A stretch of 64,000 nt of DNA. Origin: Atrina japonica (taxonomy: Eukaryota; Mollusca; Bivalvia; Pterioida; Pinnidae). Where the stretch lies: positions 1-64,000 of the forward strand of contig BROG01000638.1 in NCBI GenBank assembly GCA_030159075.1, written 5' to 3'. The position numbers and the translations under genes were made by a program. Below the pieces are notes generated by a model, which was not told where the DNA came from, did not search any database, and saw only the letters and a list, made by a program, of their open reading frames with translations. Each line of letters begins with the position of its first letter. Within the stretch, counting starts at the first letter, position 1. Of this stretch, positions 12,020 to 24,643 are shown one piece after another.

Positions 12020-12720
12020 TTTATGATGTCCAGGATACTATACAGATCTGGTGATACTGGACAAATATGGATTTCTGGAAATCCAGAGGTGAGATCAGCT
12101 GTCATGGAGGAGTAAGCATTCGATGTTGACCGCTCACACCCGCCGTGAGTCTACAGAAAAATTCAAATAAAATAGGTGATAAAGAAATCTTCGTCACAAT
12201 TGATACAGACGTCTAACCAACCGCTATCGAACAGGTAACTCAACATTTCATTTAGTGAAACAGAGTAATCGGAAACAAGATAATATATACCGACTGTAAA
12301 ATTTGCGGAACGCTGCCATCAAATGCAATTTTCGATAATCCTGTGCTAATAACCTGTCTGTGAGTAGGTTACGTCTGTATATGAAATGTTCATATGTTGA
12401 ACATGTCTTGATATATCGGGCCAGTTATGAATATTATGAACATAATACAAAATGCATAAGGCTTAAGACGATCGTTTCTGTCAATTAGACTTCACCGGTT
12501 GATCTCAAGTTTCAAAAATATTTAAACACCAGATGCAGGTGATTTAGGGATATTAGCACGTAAATATGGAAAATTAACGATGGGAAAGCCGAAATCCTCC
12601 CGTTTGTCGTGTAGCCAGATTGCTGATTTCTTGTCTGTGTCTATAGTAAGGAAAATGGCCAAATAGGAACGTTGTGTGCCTGATCCTTTTGTGTTCTAAA
12701 AATGTTGCGTTCGAAGTAAA
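12020..12720 (-). mobile_element. Penelope-like family B, C-terminal RT piece and 3' end
   Basis: Read on the minus strand from about 12720, a degenerate frame gives TIDTDKKSA, HDKREDFGFPIVNFP and LRANIPKSPA. These match the C-terminal RT region of the better copies at 27.7-28.1 and 43.8 kb. Toward 12020 it passes through the family's 3' region, with GACGTCTGTATCAATTGTGA and, further on, the CACCTGATCCCACCTC-type end in decayed form. It is 5' truncated, as expected for a dead retroelement. Stops and frameshifts exclude function. Confidence 0.65.
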
Positions 12721-13549
12721 AACAATATACAAAAAAGGTTCCAGAACAACATTCATATTTAAGTAGTAGCAAATAAAACATATTGTATCTTGCGATACAA
12801 ATGATTTTGGTTATTCATTTCAAGTACCAGTTTGTTCATAAATTATTTTTATTTCCGAGTATGAACTCATAAGAAGAGTACTGATATATTTTAGATATTT
12901 GTTACAGCTGGTCCACATATATATCTACTGAAACGACTACTCCTAAACTTTGATATCTTAAGATATAGAGGACACGTACTTAAATGTTGAAAATCACAAG
13001 ACATTTGACCTCAAAACATTTAACTCAAGATTGTAAATATGTAACAAATACAAAAGGAAAACAAGAATTACACAAGAAAAATGGCATGCAACCACTTCTG
13101 GAAAATTCAGAGTTACGATAAGGATTCATGAAGGAGAAAATTCTCAAGTTGATAAACCACTCTCTATTATCATCGTGTGTCCTAGTCGAATCAAGTTTAG
13201 TACAGGTACAACTGTAGATGCAGTTGCTAAAAAGTAAGAGGTGTACCTCTAACCTAACCCGTAAAGCTAAACCCTAAACACCAATGACAGCTCAAAATCA
13301 GAACCCTTACCCTTGAGTGACCGTTCATAAAATGCAATATGGCGGAGTCAAGCCTCTAAACATGCTATTTTATGACAAAAACTGGCTGTAAATATATTTC
13401 GCTGTAACCGAAGGTATTTACGTTTACTGATATTTCGGAAAACGAAATAAAACTATAAGTTCTGGAATTATTTTTCCGTAATAAACTGAATAAATCTGAA
13501 CAAAAACAACACTCAACCAAAGGCACTGAAGTTGAGCAATTTTATTAAT

Positions 13550-13615
<66 letters not shown>

Positions 13616-14323
13616 AATATCTGTAATCATATTCGTTATAACGAAGATTTGATTTAGATTGGTAGGAAAATGAACATCTCAGTTATGTACAACTCATAAA
13701 TACGTGAAATAAACAGATGTTTTACAATGACAAGCGTTGTTTAATACTGTGATGTGTATATGTGCTATTTCAAAGACTTGTGAGTATGGTTATTTTGTCA
13801 CGGAAATAACAATACAAATAACCAAACAAACGGATTACATGTATTGGACATTTTCCGCATTATTTCTATTTATATAACCTACAAATCGTCGTTTGTAGTA
13901 ATGTAATGTTGCAAACTGTGTGTTTAAATTTTGACATATTTGGGAAATAGAAATATTTCATGATAGTAGAATATTGGAAAGTAGATAGTTCGTAATAATC
14001 AGCAAAATGCACCTATAATGATAATTCTTTACAAGATATATTTCATCAGTTGATCTTATATTATAAAGCATAAGATGAAAAAAAAATATTTCAATAATTA
14101 CACTACAAAGAAAATATACAACATCACTAACAGCATAATTCCATCAGACTACGATGTAACATGAAGAAAATGATAACAATTATTTACAAATTATATCTCA
14201 ATAAAAGACCAGTTGATAAGTATCCCCTTACTTAATTATAAGATATAGATAACATCGTAACACAATACAGAGAGGAAATACCAATACAGTGTCAACAGTT
14301 AATCATTGTTCATCATTCTTGTG
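12721..14323. other. 3' flank of the receptor gene
   Basis: Probable 3' UTR and downstream region of the minus-strand receptor. A minus-strand AATAAA lies near 13540, but it is far from the stop codon and cannot be assigned as the poly(A) signal with confidence. The GA microsatellite lies inside this stretch. No other gene is seen. Confidence 0.4.
13553..13612 (+). repeat. (GA)n microsatellite
   Basis: A perfect AG dinucleotide run of about 60 bases. Minus-strand translation gives only a Leu-Ser run, which is not a protein. Confidence 0.97.
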
Positions 14324-15394
14324 TTAGTAACTCCCTGTCTTTGTATCCTGAAGTAACATTGGCAGAGGCTTTCTCCTGATCCTACAAGGGATTATTTCCT
14401 TGAAGCTTTTTCGAAAGTTTGCAGAAAATAAGGCATATAATACAGGATTTAATGCACTATTTAAATAAAGTATCAGAAAAGATATTGGAGGGAATATGCC
14501 AATATTAAAAACAGTTTGTACATTCCAATATTGCAATAAAAGTCGAATATGGTGAGGCAGGACACACACGGCAAATGACACAATGACAGCAATCAAAAGT
14601 CTGATAACTTTTCTCCGGCTTCGCACTGCCTTCAATGAACTGAGTCGAGTTTGGCCAGAATTGAGATTAAACCTGTATCTTGAAGAAGTTCCGTCTCTGG
14701 AGAGTATGCTGCCATTTCCATCGCTTGTTTTGGAGGTGGATGGATTTCCACCCGTTGTACCATCATCTGATTTTTGTCGCTCTATACAATGAGAGCAGAG
14801 TTGTTCTCGCCGAAACTTTGATAATTTTGAACCAGCTTTTGGTAGTGATGCAATCAAAACCATCTCACTTTCACAAGAACCTGTTTTCTTGGACGTATAT
14901 TCCTGTAGTTTGATATTTTGAGCGGGACAGTCAGAACTGTGAGTGCTGCTGGTACAATATGATTCCTCGGGAATTTCATTAGGTGCTTGTTGTTGCTTGG
15001 TTTGTGTTGAACAGGTTCTCCATAGGGTTGTGCCTATTTTTGAGTACATTATCGACATTAAAATGAGCGGCAAAGAATACCAAACAATAAAATTTACAGT
15101 GGCAAATACTTTCATATCAAGTAACTCATATTTATAGAAACAATATTCAAGCTTTGTTCCGTCGAAGTCGCTGACACTAAAAGTGTCAAAGATAATAAGA
15201 TATGGTACACTGTACACAGCTGCAACAAACCAAATAATGATTTGTGACATAGTAATTCGCTTTGACGTAAGGCATCTCCGAGCACGTAGCGGATATTTGA
15301 TTGCTATGTATCGTTCTGCGGCTATGGCTGTGAGTATGATTATTGAGGCTGTGTAGGACAGGTTCCACACAAAGTAATATATTTTGCACATCAC
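14324..15394 (-). CDS. Class A neuropeptide-type GPCR, terminal exon (TM3 to C-terminus)
   Basis: The 356-codon exon encodes most of a rhodopsin-family receptor that would sit in the plasma membrane and couple to G proteins. By exon residue number: TM3 (about 1-29) has the conserved Cys3 and an ERY triplet (27-29), the DRY variant; TM4 is about 48-69; ECL2 has Cys85, the likely disulphide partner; TM5 is about 96-120 with Pro109. ICL3 is long (about 121-260) and polar. TM6 is about 262-285 with CVLPHH, and TM7 carries NPVLY (316-320). The tail has Cys337, a possible palmitoylation site, and ends at a stop. The acceptor is a pyrimidine-rich tract then CCAG|GTG, in phase 0. Spliced to the exon at 20637-20477 it reads WVLGK|VMCK, which joins TM2-ECL1 to TM3 correctly. 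The SYTAS start of TM3 and AVYSVP in TM4 suggest a trissin- or TRH-type peptide receptor, but the ligand is inferred. Confidence 0.92.
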   Translation of the reverse strand: MMCKIYYFVWNLSYTASIIILTAIAAERYIAIKYPLRARRCLTSKRITMSQIIIWFVAAVYSVPYLIIFDTFSVSDFDGTKLEYCFYKYELLDMKVFATVNFIVWYSLPLILMSIMYSKIGTTLWRTCSTQTKQQQAPNEIPEESYCTSSTHSSDCPAQNIKLQEYTSKKTGSCESEMVLIASLPKAGSKLSKFRREQLCSHCIERQKSDDGTTGGNPSTSKTSDGNGSILSRDGTSSRYRFNLNSGQTRLSSLKAVRSRRKVIRLLIAVIVSFAVCVLPHHIRLLLQYWNVQTVFNIGIFPPISFLILYLNSALNPVLYALFSANFRKSFKEIIPCRIRRKPLPMLLQDTKTGSY

Positions 15395-16612
15395 CTGGAA
15401 TTAAAAAAAAGTTTGATTTAACGACAAACAAGATATACATCATACTTCAAAAATGTTAATGACATTATTTGAAGATATCAATGATAATTATTGATATGGT
15501 CTATGACAAAGAGGGTGGCTATTTAAAAAGGGTATGTTAATCGATATCGACCAATTCACCATACGACTGTCAAACCAAATTTGTAGATTGAAAAGTTTCT
15601 GATTCATTAGTGCGATTTCCCCAAGGATAATATTTTGCTTTAGTTATGTCAGTTAATATTAATGATAACAAAATAAAATTTAAAATACTCGTTAAACGAT
15701 ATTGACCTACAACTACTGAAATGGTCATAATGAACTCCTACTATCAAACGTTGATGTTGTCAACACGTTGAAATGCATATACTTAATTGATCGATTGACA
15801 CATAAACGGTATGATTTATCAAAATTCAAAACAATAATAATATTAGATATCAATTTATATTATTGATTTAAACTCAAAAATAAAAGTGATTTTCTTGTCA
15901 ATAAGTAATTGAAGTTCCTCAGAAGTTATCTTAAATCAGTACAAATAACGTATCATTAAAATAACGCCTGTCAACACTGATTAATGACCGCACACGAGCA
16001 ATAAATGAATTATTATGTGACTATTTATCAACACATGAGATCAAACATAGAAATGTAACACAAATGACGACATAGTGACCATTCGGTACGTGTCGGTGTT
16101 CAACAATAAATATTTGACAGAAGTAATAATAAAATATAATTAACACAGTGTACATGTACAAATTCAAGTCAGAAAAAGTTGTGTTTCTACGACTTCCTGG
16201 AACTAAAGACAATAGGTGTTTGTAGCTAATCACCGTAGGCTTACACATTCGTAAGTATTTCTCTTTTGTATGATCGACATTTCGTTTCCCCGAGTTATTT
16301 TAATTTAATCTGCTATTGTTTAATGTAACCTAAAGGTTTTCTAGTTTACTAGAGACTTACCGGGTGATGATCAAGCGACACAAGATTGATTACAATGTTA
16401 ATGCTGTTCTAAATCACTATTTAATGTTACCGGATATTGAGAAAGCGTCAGATATAGTCCATTTAGGTGTAAGTATACTATATGATATTCCACTTTACCA
16501 ACGACATTGCCGGATGGTAATAAAGCGCCACAGAATTTAATACAGGTATAACAATACTTATAACAATACTTATGATTTTAAAAATCACTAGCATTTTGCA
16601 TTTTGATAAGAT

Positions 16613-17150
16613 TTACTCTATATAGATATTACAAAACATTTTTAAATTAAAATTATTTGTAGCAATTGTCTTATAGAAAGATACCTGGTCATACTTGACT
16701 ATTCCGCAAATGTTAGAGTTGGTATAATAGTATTTTGTGTGACCACTCTGTTTCACCAAGTGATACGTTGAGTTATCTGCTCGATGGCATTTTGTTGAGA
16801 CGTCTGTACCACTTATAAAGAGGATTTGTTCCTCACGTATTTCATTTTGATTTGACTGTGGACGTGCAGCGAGTGTGACCGGTCGACAGGGGATGCTTAC
16901 TCCTTCATAGCACCTGATCCTACCTCTTGATTTCAAGAGGTCCGTGTTTGTCCATCTTTTACCAGATTTGTACTTATATCCTGGACATCATAATGATTTA
17001 TACCTTGCAATCTGGGACTTTTCATATATAACAAGTTTTGATGTCGAGACAATAGTTGTGATTTCCAAAAGTATTTTCTCAATAAATTGACATATTGTAA
17101 ATTGTGAGATATCCATAACAAGTTTCAATTTTAATATACTCAAGTAATAT
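16613..17150 (+). mobile_element. Penelope-like family B, 3' end fragment
   Basis: The plus strand carries the family's 3' region: GACGTCTGTACCA, then TTCCTCACGTATTTCATTTT, GTGTGACCGGTCGACAGGG, a CACCTGATCC phrase, and TTTACCAGATTTGTACTTAT followed by CCTGGACATC. The same order is present at 44.09-44.31 kb. Short open frames on the opposite strand are incidental. It ends just before the foldback-like element. Confidence 0.65.
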
Positions 17151-17161
17151 TGGACATATAA

Positions 17162-18635
17162 TCACTCTGAAAAGTAAAAAAAAATTGTCGTTTTAAAAAA
17201 AAAAAACGATATAATTTTCTTGTTAATAACAAGTTATTCGTTAAAACGCGATACTTCCCGTTAAAAACGCGATAGTACTCGTTAAAAACGCGTTACTCGT
17301 TAAAACGTAATTATCTCGTTAAAACTAGATAATTTTCGTTAAAACGCGTTATTTATCTCGGCGTTAGATCACGTTGATAGTATCTCGTTAAAACGCGATA
17401 GTTCTCGTTAAAACGCGTTATTTAAAAAAACGCGTTAATTTCTCGTTAAAACGCGATAGTATCTCGAAAACGCGTTAATTTTTAGTTATCTCGTTAAAAC
17501 GCGTTTTGATGTTAAAAAACACGATAGTTCTGTTAAAACGCGTTTCGTAAAGTCAGTCAGTAAAATCCGCTGAATGTTACATTAGTTTTCAAAACTGATT
17601 TTCCGATTTTTGCAATGATTTGTATTCTTTATATTGTAAATGCAATTAATGAAAATTTGCTGCTGACAAATGATTAGTTTATATCGTGAGCGGCTTTTAA
17701 TTTTTACCCGAACGAGTGGCTCAGTCTTTAGTGTGCTCGACTCTGGATCGTGAGGTCGTGAGTTCGAGTCCCGCTCCCGACAGGTTGGTTTCCTATGAGA
17801 CAGTAAAAACTGAAGGTCCCGGGTCACAGTAAGTGTCGGCACGTTTAAAGAACCCCCATTTCAATGGCAGCCGAGCATAGGCCAAAATTTTGAAGCCCTT
17901 CACCGGCATTTGGTGACGTCTTTACTTAGGATATAAACAAACAAACAAACAAAAATACATTTTTATACAAAAAGTATATTTGTTTATATCCATATGAAGT
18001 GACATTTGCTCTACACCCACGTGCACATAATTAGCGGATACGTATTGGGTTCGAAATTATATTTGCTCTATTTGCGTGTCCGTGTCCGATGAAAAGGGGG
18101 TAGTTGAGGGTGGACATAGGTGAATTTGGGAGTAGGTCTGAGGGGGTTTAGGACCAAGAGGTGACGTGCATCAGGTAGTGCCCGTATATTCTACTGTTTG
18201 GTGGCTATTGGGAGTTTGTAATGCAATATTCCTGCCGACCCGTTCATGTAGCAGCAAAAGAAATCCACATAACCCGTTTATAAACACTGAGATCTATCGC
18301 GTTTTTAACACGTCGTGATAAATACAATAGATAACTTATTTAACGAGATAAATAACGCGTATAACGATAACTAACGCGTTTTAACGAGATACTATCGTTT
18401 TATTTATCGCGTTTTTACAATAAATAACGCGTTTTAACGAGATACTAACGAGATAATTATCGTTTTTACCAGATAAATAACGGTTTTAAATATAACGATT
18501 AACGAGATAATTATTTTTTTAACGCGTTTTTAACGAGATAATTAACCCGCGTTTAACGTCCGTTTTATAAATATTGAATAGTAGATTTTATAACTACCGC
18601 GTTTTAACAAGTAACATTTTTTCTTTTCAGAGTGA
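17162..18635. mobile_element. Foldback-like element FB-B in the receptor intron
   Basis: The outermost ends are inverted: TCACTCTGAAAAG on the left and CTTTTCAGAGTGA on the right. The left arm (about 17190-17560) is a chain of about 20-bp units containing CTCGTTAAAACGCG. The right arm (about 18290-18610) is the same chain inverted, CGCGTTTTAACGAG. Between them lie about 700 bp of unrelated DNA including a tRNA-derived SINE. Long terminal inverted repeats built of subrepeats, with no transposase, fit the foldback class of non-autonomous DNA elements. No clear target site duplication was found. Confidence 0.7.
17703..17957 (+). mobile_element. tRNA-derived SINE
   Basis: A tRNA-like head shows a box A-like GTGGCTCAGTCTTTAGTGT and, about 40 bases on, a box B-like GAGTTCGAGTCCC. 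A body of about 130 bases follows, with GGCACGTTTAAAGAACCCC, and the element ends in (AAAC)n. This is the standard layout of an RNA polymerase III-transcribed SINE. It lies inside FB-B and on the strand opposite to the receptor gene. An overlapping minus-strand frame of 86 codons is not real. Confidence 0.8.
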
Positions 18636-18914
18636 CCCTTATAGGCTTCCGTATATAACTAATTTTGATTAGGAGACACTTAAATTTTTTGGTTTTAAAA
18701 GTTTTTATATCGAAACAATTTTTATATTGCAGGTTTTGATGTCAAGTTCTGACTTTCGATATTTCTTGAACAGATTTGATTTTGAATATTATCTATATAA
18801 CACAATTTGATTTCGAGATAGTCTCTGTGTAAAAAGTTTTTATTCCAGATAATTTGGAGGTACTATCTACACCGGAAGTTTTAATTTACAGGTATTATTT
18901 AACACCGGACGTTT

Positions 18915-19390
18915 TACTTAGGATATAAAAAAATTCAGATACCAAAGTATAAATCCATAGATTGTCCATGACATAGATACAAATCCGGTAAAAATGGACA
19001 AACACACACCTCTGAAAACCAAGAGGTGGGATCAGGTGCCATGGAGGACTTTGCCCTGAGTTCACAGTCTGACATATTATTTATATATTCACAAGAAGCA
19101 TAGATACTGTTAACCATATGGAAATATGATTATTCGTCCTATTATTGAATTAGATATCTTACGTACATTTTTCATTACATAACTACAATGAGTTTTCACA
19201 CCACTAATTGTCTTAAGACATGAAATACATGTCATATTGATATCATATTTGTCCATTTTTACCGGATTTGTATCTATGTCCTGGACATTCTATTGGTTTA
19301 TACTTTGGTATCTGATATTTTTTATATTCACTATTTTTGAGATAGTAGGTGATTTACAAAAGCACCATTTGTCCAAATGTATCCTTCATC
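18915..19390. mobile_element. Family B 3' termini in inverted orientation
   Basis: The left piece (about 18930-19090) reads on minus: its plus-strand sequence has GATACCAAAGTATAAATC, ACAAATCCGGTAAAAATGG and AGGTGGGATCAGGTG. The right piece (about 19236-19390) reads on plus: GTCCATTTTTACCGGATTTG and TTTATACTTTGGTATCTGA. They are two ends of the same family facing away from each other, separated by about 150 bp. No RT sequence remains. Confidence 0.6.
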
Positions 19391-19404
19391 AATTTAATTT
19401 TACG

Positions 19405-19457
19405 ATGGAAAAATAATAATAATAATATTAATAATAATAATAATAATAAAAATAATA
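19405..19457 (+). repeat. (AAT)n microsatellite
   Basis: A run of AAT units with a few interruptions (TTAAT, AAAAAT). Confidence 0.9.
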
Positions 19458-20476
19458 ATAGCAACAGAATTCGATAATGGGATTGTTTGTTGTTTTACAG
19501 TTTTCGTATGTAAATGTTTTATGGAATACTTACGTGTTTTCTAAATTCTGTTATATGGGAAAATTACTGACGTTATACGTAACAGAGTAAAATGTATCGA
19601 TCTGATAACAATGCGTTATGTTTTTAAGGCAAAATGCTGATTTTGTATAAAATTAATGATTGTCTTTGTAATCTACGCCATTGGGATTCTGCATGGTTTG
19701 TGTCAAATCAATTTGAAGACATGAGTTTTCTTTGGCAACAAATATATTTGGATGTTGGTGATTATATATTTAAGTTTTTGGAAAGCGTAGGAAGATATCG
19801 GTTAAAGATTTAAAAAACAAAATATATTCATTACTTGTCATTTGAAATAAAAGAGTACATTGAGTTTATTAACTTAGTTAAAATAAAAGGGAAGATGAAA
19901 GACATTGATTGAACGTACTCTCAGTAATTCGGGTTTGTGAACAAAATAAATTTTAAAATGGTGTGTATACTTTATTTAATTTTCTTCAACAGAAATATTT
20001 TTCAAGAATCATAATTTTCTTTTTTGAAGACGGCAAATTTAATGAAGAAATGTGCATCTTCAGTTGTAGAACTGACTCAAACTTCTGGAGTGTGTGACAT
20101 TTGAACACATACAGTCGAGGAGACTCATTGGCAATGGCGACCAAATACGTTCCACGTGACAGAGATCCTCAAACAAACATAAGCTTGTGTAAATGTCTAT
20201 CATAGAACACGTCGATCTGAGCTTGCATCAAACTATACGTCGTTTTATTCCATAATGAGAGACTGCAGTAGTCAATTTTCTAATGAATTACCAGAGGAAC
20301 TAGAAAATGATGTGACGAACAACTTTAAATAAACCTGTCAATTAGACGTTACGAATTAGGCATTACCGTATTAGGAAATGCTTTAATTATGAAATTGTGT
20401 TTTAAGAATAAAAGGCTAAAGGTTGTATTACTACAACGTAAATAAATAGATATCAATTGCTGTTTATGTAACATAC

Positions 20477-20637
20477 CTTTCCTAAAACCCAGTTCGGTGA
20501 GAGAAAGGTTGATAGGTTTGGCAACACACAAAACACCCCGACACAAAAATCTGCCAGGGCAAGATTAGCCAAGAAGAAATTCGTCATACTTCTGAGTCTT
20601 GCACTTTTGCCGATTGCAAACAACACCATCAAATTTC
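20477..20637 (-). CDS. Class A GPCR, exon encoding late TM1 to ECL1
   Basis: This 161-nt exon lies upstream of the terminal exon. It encodes GNLMVLFAIGK (second half of TM1 with the conserved GN), the basic ICL1 segment SARLRSMTN, then TM2 with the LALAD motif and ECL1 with the conserved Trp in NWVLGK. The acceptor is a T-rich tract then TTCAG|GA, which splits the Gly codon after its first base (phase 1). The donor is AAG|GTATGT (phase 0). Both fit the neighbouring exon. The exon with the extracellular N-terminus and the first half of TM1 must lie at higher coordinates and was not found. A 65-codon frame running across the donor is a read-through artefact. Confidence 0.9.
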
Positions 20638-22435
20638 CTGAAAAAATGAAATGTAATATTGATTTAATATGTGTATTACAACTGAGACCGATGATCAATG
20701 TTTTTTTTTTTGGAAGTCGGGTTCAAGGCGCATTTCGTAACTACATTATTGTTTGATTAGTTCTAGAAAATTTTATGGCGTTATCATATGCTTTATACAT
20801 AACAATTCCAATGTTTTTTCTTTCTACAATATAATTTACAGCGTACAACCTAAGTCGAGGAGTTGTGCACAGCAACAAAATAACAAATAAAAAAAATCAC
20901 ATGAAAAATAATTGATGCAACCAATATGTTAAAGTCTCATTTCTGGAATGGTAATTCTTAAATATTATACTTTTGTGTCTGTCATGTATTTTAAGTTATC
21001 CGTTATATGTACACTATTCATTGTCACTTTAGCGATGAAATAATAAGGCTACATATAGACTAATATCGTTAATGTAGTCTTATGAAAGATCACCAACATA
21101 GAAATATTTCATATTCCAGCCAAGATATTGATACACATTCTGATGATACAGCGTAGGTCATTGCCCCACTTTAAGACGTGTTTATCACGTGGTTTTTTGT
21201 TTTTTGTTTTGGTTTTTTTTTTTGCAGATTTTACTAAGACTCGTTGGCAGCATTTCGTAAGAATATTTGATTTGGCATTATTGTAAAGATAACAGTTTTG
21301 TGGTTTTGGTGTATCCTTTGTATTTGGTACACAAATAATGACATTCTATTAGCCCAAGTAAATAATTATTACAATTATTTAGAATGTGGAGAAAAAAAAC
21401 GAGAATATTCTTTGTTTGTATCAAAATCAGTAATCCCTCCAACAAAGACTACCCGGAAATGTAAGAAGACTAATTATAGAATTTGAATTAGCCAATACTA
21501 ACACATTTTCCCTAAGGCACAATCCGACTTTTCACAACGCCTTATTCCCTCTAGATGAATCTAACAATTATTAATAGCAACAACAGAAATAATTTATTAT
21601 TCTTTCTGAAGATGCTATGGCTTGTAACAGAAATTGTCGGTACTTCGCAAGACATTATCTTAAAACCAAATTCAACATTGACATTAGTGTTTATTCAATT
21701 TTTCATCAACATTTTCTTCATGACAAGAGGATAATGAATGGTGAATTGCCTTCTGACATATTACATAAATAACTCCACGGAGGCTATGTTAAGACACACA
21801 GCAGCTGAGATTTATACATTACATCCTATTTCAATATCCAAAAGTGAAAACTCGGTATTTAATTATTTTGTTTTTACTTTAGTCTAACATTATTAAAGTA
21901 CATATATGTAGGCATTTTTTCATTTTGAAGACATTAGCCTTAGAACTACATGTGATTACAGAGGTTCGTAATTTTATCCATTTCTTGCCCCAGGTTCTAA
22001 GAGTAATTGTAAGTTCTTTATTGACATCGATTGGTTACATGCCCACGACATCATGCTCTAATTTAATGACAATTATACAGCTATATAGTGTTCGGTAATA
22101 TTAAATCCCCTTGCTTATAGACGGTCTATTGTTGTAGATCGTGTAGGGAAACCATATCGTAAATGGCGAATGCGTTTTGTTTATTTTCGAAAATTATTGT
22201 CATCATCAAATACTTGCAAATAGTCAAGTGCAGTCTTTACAAATATCAAGACTAAATGTTTTGCCATTGAAAAATTATGGTAAGTGTTATCATTCGTAAA
22301 CTTGTGTTGTTTAACATAAGGCTAAGGTGTTCATGTATAGGTAGAAGCTGTGTATAAAGTGCTTCATTTTAGAACCACTCTAACTACTATTGCTGCTATA
22401 ACCACCACAGACACCACAAAATAAGCATTACTACT
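20638..22435. other. Receptor upstream intron or 5' flank, no features
   Basis: It should contain part of the intron preceding the TM1 exon. No minus-strand frame with a TM1-like end in the required phase was recognised. The rest is AT-rich with short random frames. Confidence 0.4.
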
Positions 22436-23975
<1,540 letters not shown>

Positions 23976-23984
23976 ATTTGTAAC

Positions 23985-24184
23985 AATGTCTGTACAGTTA
24001 CAAATATTATAAACATAATACCAAAGTTATAATGATCAAGACGATCGTTTATCAAAGGACGAGATCCTTCAAAATCACGTGTCCGTATTACGCTCATTTG
24101 ATATACCTTCAATGGATACCGATTTCGAGCTACCACATTTATATTGGATACCTAAATTTCATGAAACCCCATATAAGCAAAGAT
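23985..24184 (+). mobile_element. Penelope-like family B RT, 5' part before insertion
   Basis: The plus-strand frame gives LSKDEILQNHVSV, then FDIPS, DTDFELPHLYWIPKFHETPY: the fingers region of the RT with the PYLYWIPKxHK-type motif. The frame stops at the AGAT that precedes the 2.9-kb insert and resumes at 27099. The intact sequence of the empty site is seen on minus near 28612, where GCAAAGATACATAG is uninterrupted. Confidence 0.75.
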
Positions 24185-24643
24185 GGAAAAACACCAGCTT
24201 TGTTTACAACATGGGCACAGACATTTTGGACACCCAAAGTTGTGCGGAGGGTAAAATGAGCCCAGCGATCTGATTGGTCATTAAATGAAAAAAATAGTTT
24301 TGCCATTAATAAGTGAAATAAAGGTGATAAAAAAGATACATGAATATTGGTAGTACTTTGGAAATTTATAGGTTGACGGTTGAAAATTGAAAGGGAGGGG
24401 TCATATGAGAATAGATATTTTCCTTTGGTGCGGAATACTACGAGTTGTAAACAAGTGAAAATTTGAAGTAAAAATGCAACGGCAACCTATACTTTTGATT
24501 GCAAATTTTGTTATCAAAAATATTGATCTTTCAGCACAGGGTACTTATTTGGCCCAGATTTAATAAACATGGGAGTGACAGTGACCTGAAGTTTTGTAAA
24601 TTAGCATTGAGGCCTATGGGGAAATATTTGGTGGTGTCTGTCC
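24185..24643 (+). repeat. 460-bp repeat R, left copy
   Basis: It starts GGAAAAACACCAGC and ends GGTGGTGTCTGTCC. The ends are imperfect inverted repeats of each other (11 of 14 by eye). It is preceded by AGAT and followed by TATA. It differs from the right copy only by a few one-base changes and indels. There is no coding potential. It may be a MITE with a 4-bp target site duplication or, less likely, an LTR. Confidence 0.8.

Larger units (their letters stand above)
15395..20476 (-). other. Receptor intron filled with mobile elements
   Basis: This phase-0 intron of about 5.1 kb separates the TM2 and TM3 exons. The donor is AAG|GTATGT and the acceptor CCAG|GTG. It holds a family B Penelope-like 3' end (16613-17150), a foldback-like element with a SINE (17162-18635), paired family B termini (18915-19390) and an AAT repeat. 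From 15400 to 16600 and from 19460 to 20470 nothing specific was recognised. Confidence 0.8.

Noticed and set aside
17703..17790. Functional tRNA gene
   Set aside because: Box A and B are present, but the acceptor stem does not pair, and the sequence continues into a SINE body and AAAC tail.
20349..20546. 65-codon minus ORF over the TM2 exon
   Set aside because: It is in another frame and reads through the intron donor; the real exon ends at 20477.
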